In this document: positions 5,397-6,506 of the stretch, piece by piece | Position numbering within the stretch: the first letter of the stretch is position 1 | Layout: each line of letters begins with the position of its first letter | Source: an uncultured Eubacteriales bacterium | Lineage (GTDB): Bacteria > Bacillota > Clostridia > Oscillospirales > CAG-272 | Direction of reading: 5' to 3' | DNA length: 6,506 nt | NCBI GenBank assembly: GCA_900554225.1 | Contig: USGH01000156.1 | Location: forward strand, 1 to 6,506 | The notes under the pieces: model-generated | The model's input: only the letters and a program-made list of their open reading frames with translations | The model's database searches: none | What the model was told of the DNA's origin: nothing | Made by a program: the position numbers and the translations under genes

Positions 5397-6104
5397 TCAG
5401 AAATCCAGAATGTTCCCGTTTTTTAAGATTTTTTTAAGAGAATTTCGGGCGCGGTTGAGGCGGGATTTGACGGTGCCGACTTCAAGGTGGAGCAGCTCCG
5501 CGATATCCTGGTAGGACATATCGTTGAGGTCGCGGAGAACGATGATCCGGCGCATATCGGGGGGGAGGGCTTCGATGGCGCGGCGGACGGCTAAGATGGT
5601 TTCGCGGCGATCGATGGCAGATTCGGGAACGGTATCGCCGGAGGTCACAGGTACATCGATGAGGGAGGTGTCGTCCGGATCGTCCTCGTCCGCGGCGGTG
5701 GTGAGAGAGACGGTTTCGTGGCGCATGGCAACGCGAACCTGATCGCGTGCGGCATTGACCGTAATGCGGTAGAGCCAGGTGGAAACGGCACAATCGCCGC
5801 GGAAGGAATCGAGAGATCGCCATGCCTTGAGAAAGACGTTCTGTGCCACGTCCTCGCCATCGTCGGGATTGCCGCCGGACATACGCAGCACGCGCACGGC
5901 GGTGTGATAGACGAACCGTTCGTAGAGTGTGACAAGCTCGGAGAAAGCAGCCTCATCCCCGTTTTGCGCACGGCGGACCAGGGCGGCACTGTCGCGATCC
6001 TGCGGCACGGCATCCGGTGTGTCCGGCACCTGCGCTGGCAGCTCCGCAAGAGCGACGCGCGGTCCGGCATCCGATTCCTTTCCCCTGTTTTTATATGGCT
6101 TCAT
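5397..6104 (-). CDS. RNA polymerase ECF-type (sigma-70 family) sigma factor
   Basis: This 235-residue protein directs RNA polymerase to a dedicated promoter set. Region 2 spans about 42-124, with the opening helix LVRRAQNGDEAAFSEL, the core-binding and -10 segment GEDVAQNVFLKAW (83-95) and FRGDCAVSTWLYRI (101-114). A polar acidic linker (about 130-168) follows. Region 4 is at about 173-228, with ALPPDMRRIIVLRDL and the helix-turn-helix MSYQDIAELLHLEVGTVKSRLNRAR (196-220), which reads the -35 element. Regions 1 and 3 are absent, as in ECF factors. The N-terminal extension of about 38 polar residues is longer than usual. The start is supported by GAGGGAG four bases upstream. The adjacent downstream membrane protein is its probable anti-sigma partner, co-transcribed from the promoter at 6158-6186. 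The sequence does not show the signal or regulon. Confidence 0.95.
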   Translation of the reverse strand: MKPYKNRGKESDAGPRVALAELPAQVPDTPDAVPQDRDSAALVRRAQNGDEAAFSELVTLYERFVYHTAVRVLRMSGGNPDDGEDVAQNVFLKAWRSLDSFRGDCAVSTWLYRITVNAARDQVRVAMRHETVSLTTAADEDDPDDTSLIDVPVTSGDTVPESAIDRRETILAVRRAIEALPPDMRRIIVLRDLNDMSYQDIAELLHLEVGTVKSRLNRARNSLKKILKNGNILDF

Positions 6105-6157
6105 GGCACTCCCTCACGCGGATATGTACGGCATTTTATCAATAATTAGCTGTGTAT

Positions 6158-6186
6158 AGTATAGCACAACGGCAGGGAAAAAGCAA
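6158..6186 (-). promoter_or_regulatory. SigA-type promoter of the sigma/anti-sigma operon
   Basis: On the minus strand, -35 TTGCTT (6181-6186) and -10 TATACT (6158-6163) are 17 bases apart, and a TGC extension precedes the -10. The start would be near 6151. I saw no clear ECF-type autoregulated promoter (AAC-type -35 with CGTC-type -10), so housekeeping transcription is the better reading, although autoregulation from a divergent consensus cannot be excluded. Confidence 0.7.
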
Positions 6187-6198
6187 TGGTTTTTTAGC

Positions 6199-6212
6199 CG
6201 GGATTTATCCCG
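6199..6212. promoter_or_regulatory. Dyad just upstream of the sigma promoter
   Basis: CGGGAT and ATCCCG are perfect inverted repeats around a TT centre, located about 48-61 bases before the predicted start and 12 bases upstream of the -35 box. The position fits a regulator-binding site. No T-tract follows directly on either strand, so a terminator is less likely. Confidence 0.4.
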
Positions 6213-6228
6213 CGCCCTTTTTCTGTGG

Positions 6229-6337
6229 GACTTGCAGTCACGTATGGCGCGGCAGGTACCGAGGACGCCCTGGCATCCGGTACCGCGCCGCGTGTTTTGC
6301 ACGTACTTGCAGTACAGGCTACTTATGACTTGCAGTC
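6229..6337. repeat. Three copies of the palindromic word ACTTGCAGT
   Basis: The 9-mer ACTTGCAGT occurs at 6230-6238, 6305-6313 and 6328-6336. In each copy the flanking bases extend the symmetry: GACTTGCAGTC in copies one and three, GTACTTGCAGTAC in copy two. The flanks differ but remain complementary, as expected for a dyad-binding protein or a paired RNA stem. Centre-to-centre distances are 75 and 23 bases. All lie upstream of the sigma promoter. Confidence 0.7.
6239..6294. repeat. Large interrupted inverted repeat
   Basis: CACG, GGCGC and GGTACCG on the left (6239-6261) pair in order with CGGTACC, GCGCC and CGTG on the right (6278-6294). The breaks are a 4-base bulge (GGCA, 6251-6254) and a 3-to-1 base asymmetry (TAT against G). 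This gives sixteen pairs around a 16-base loop. It lies between the first and second copies of ACTTGCAGT. The stem is GC-rich with no T-tract after it, so it is a structured DNA or RNA element of unknown role. Confidence 0.6.
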
Positions 6338-6506
6338 GGCTTATCAGGCTGTGTTTGGCTTATATCCTTTGTTATTTTATAAGGTAGGCTGCGTTTTTCT
6401 TTGGTTGTTTATTCTGGTTTCACCAGTGAGGAATACCACGTCATACGTGTAGATTTTATTGTTGCCTTGCGGCGCACCAAAGGACGAGGAAGAAGGACTC
6501 TGCGGA

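Larger units (their letters stand above)
6105..6506. other. Non-coding region upstream of the sigma gene, rich in palindromes
   Basis: From left to right it holds the sigma ribosome site (6109-6113), a 47-base leader, the sigma promoter, a CGGGAT/ATCCCG dyad, three copies of a 9-bp palindromic word, a large interrupted inverted repeat, and a CACGT-CAT-ACGTG dyad at 6437-6449. Frames open at the right edge on the minus strand (for example to a stop at 6377-6379) are short, differ between frames and match nothing I recognise, so no partial gene is claimed. Base composition is more AT-rich than in the neighbouring genes. Confidence 0.7.

Noticed and set aside
6377..6505. A minus-strand frame of 42 codons open to the right edge, as the possible end of an upstream gene
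   Set aside because: All three minus-strand frames are open for 16 to 42 codons here, none has a recognisable domain, and the area is full of palindromes. It could still be a real C-terminus; more sequence to the right would decide.

Overview
The window looks like chromosome of a fairly GC-rich member of the Clostridia (Firmicutes), probably a gut or rumen lineage near Oscillospirales/Christensenellales. The reasons are strong GGAGG-type ribosome sites, near-perfect SigA (TTGACA/TATAAT) promoters, a Gram-positive style lipoprotein solute-binding protein, and an ECF sigma factor followed by a single-pass membrane protein with a long low-complexity outer part. The taxonomic placement is inference from style and not from a marker gene.

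Layout. (1) Positions 1-154 are non-coding, with a 22-bp palindrome and a 9-bp triple repeat downstream of the first gene. (2) 155-1669, minus strand: a lipoprotein solute-binding protein of a sugar-type ABC importer. (3) 1670-1993: a divergent promoter region with a perfect-consensus SigA promoter and a cre-like site for the binding protein, a strong inverted repeat in the middle, and an extended -10 promoter for the rightward gene. (4) 1994-3427, plus strand: a cytoplasmic SGNH/SASA-type sialate O-acetylesterase-like hydrolase. (5) 3428-3634: a convergent intergenic region that holds two hairpin terminators and, on the minus strand, a strong SigA promoter (TTGACA-17-TATACT). The predicted +1 of that promoter falls exactly at the base of a 13-bp closing stem, which suggests a free-standing small RNA of about 127 nt. 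(6) 3635-5344, minus strand: a probable membrane anti-sigma factor with five 39-bp tandem repeats. (7) 5397-6104, minus strand: its ECF sigma factor. (8) 6105-6506: the sigma promoter and a non-coding stretch rich in palindromes.

How the parts fit. The binding protein and the hydrolase share a divergent control region and may serve uptake and intracellular deacetylation of an acetylated glycan; the transporter permeases would lie beyond the left edge. The sigma and anti-sigma genes form a two-gene operon whose transcript should run through the small-RNA region and end at the terminator at 3426-3456. The small RNA would then be a 3'-UTR RNA with its own promoter that shares the operon's terminator. 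This RNA is the best candidate for something undescribed. The palindrome cluster upstream of the sigma gene and the unusual repeat-bearing anti-sigma protein come next.
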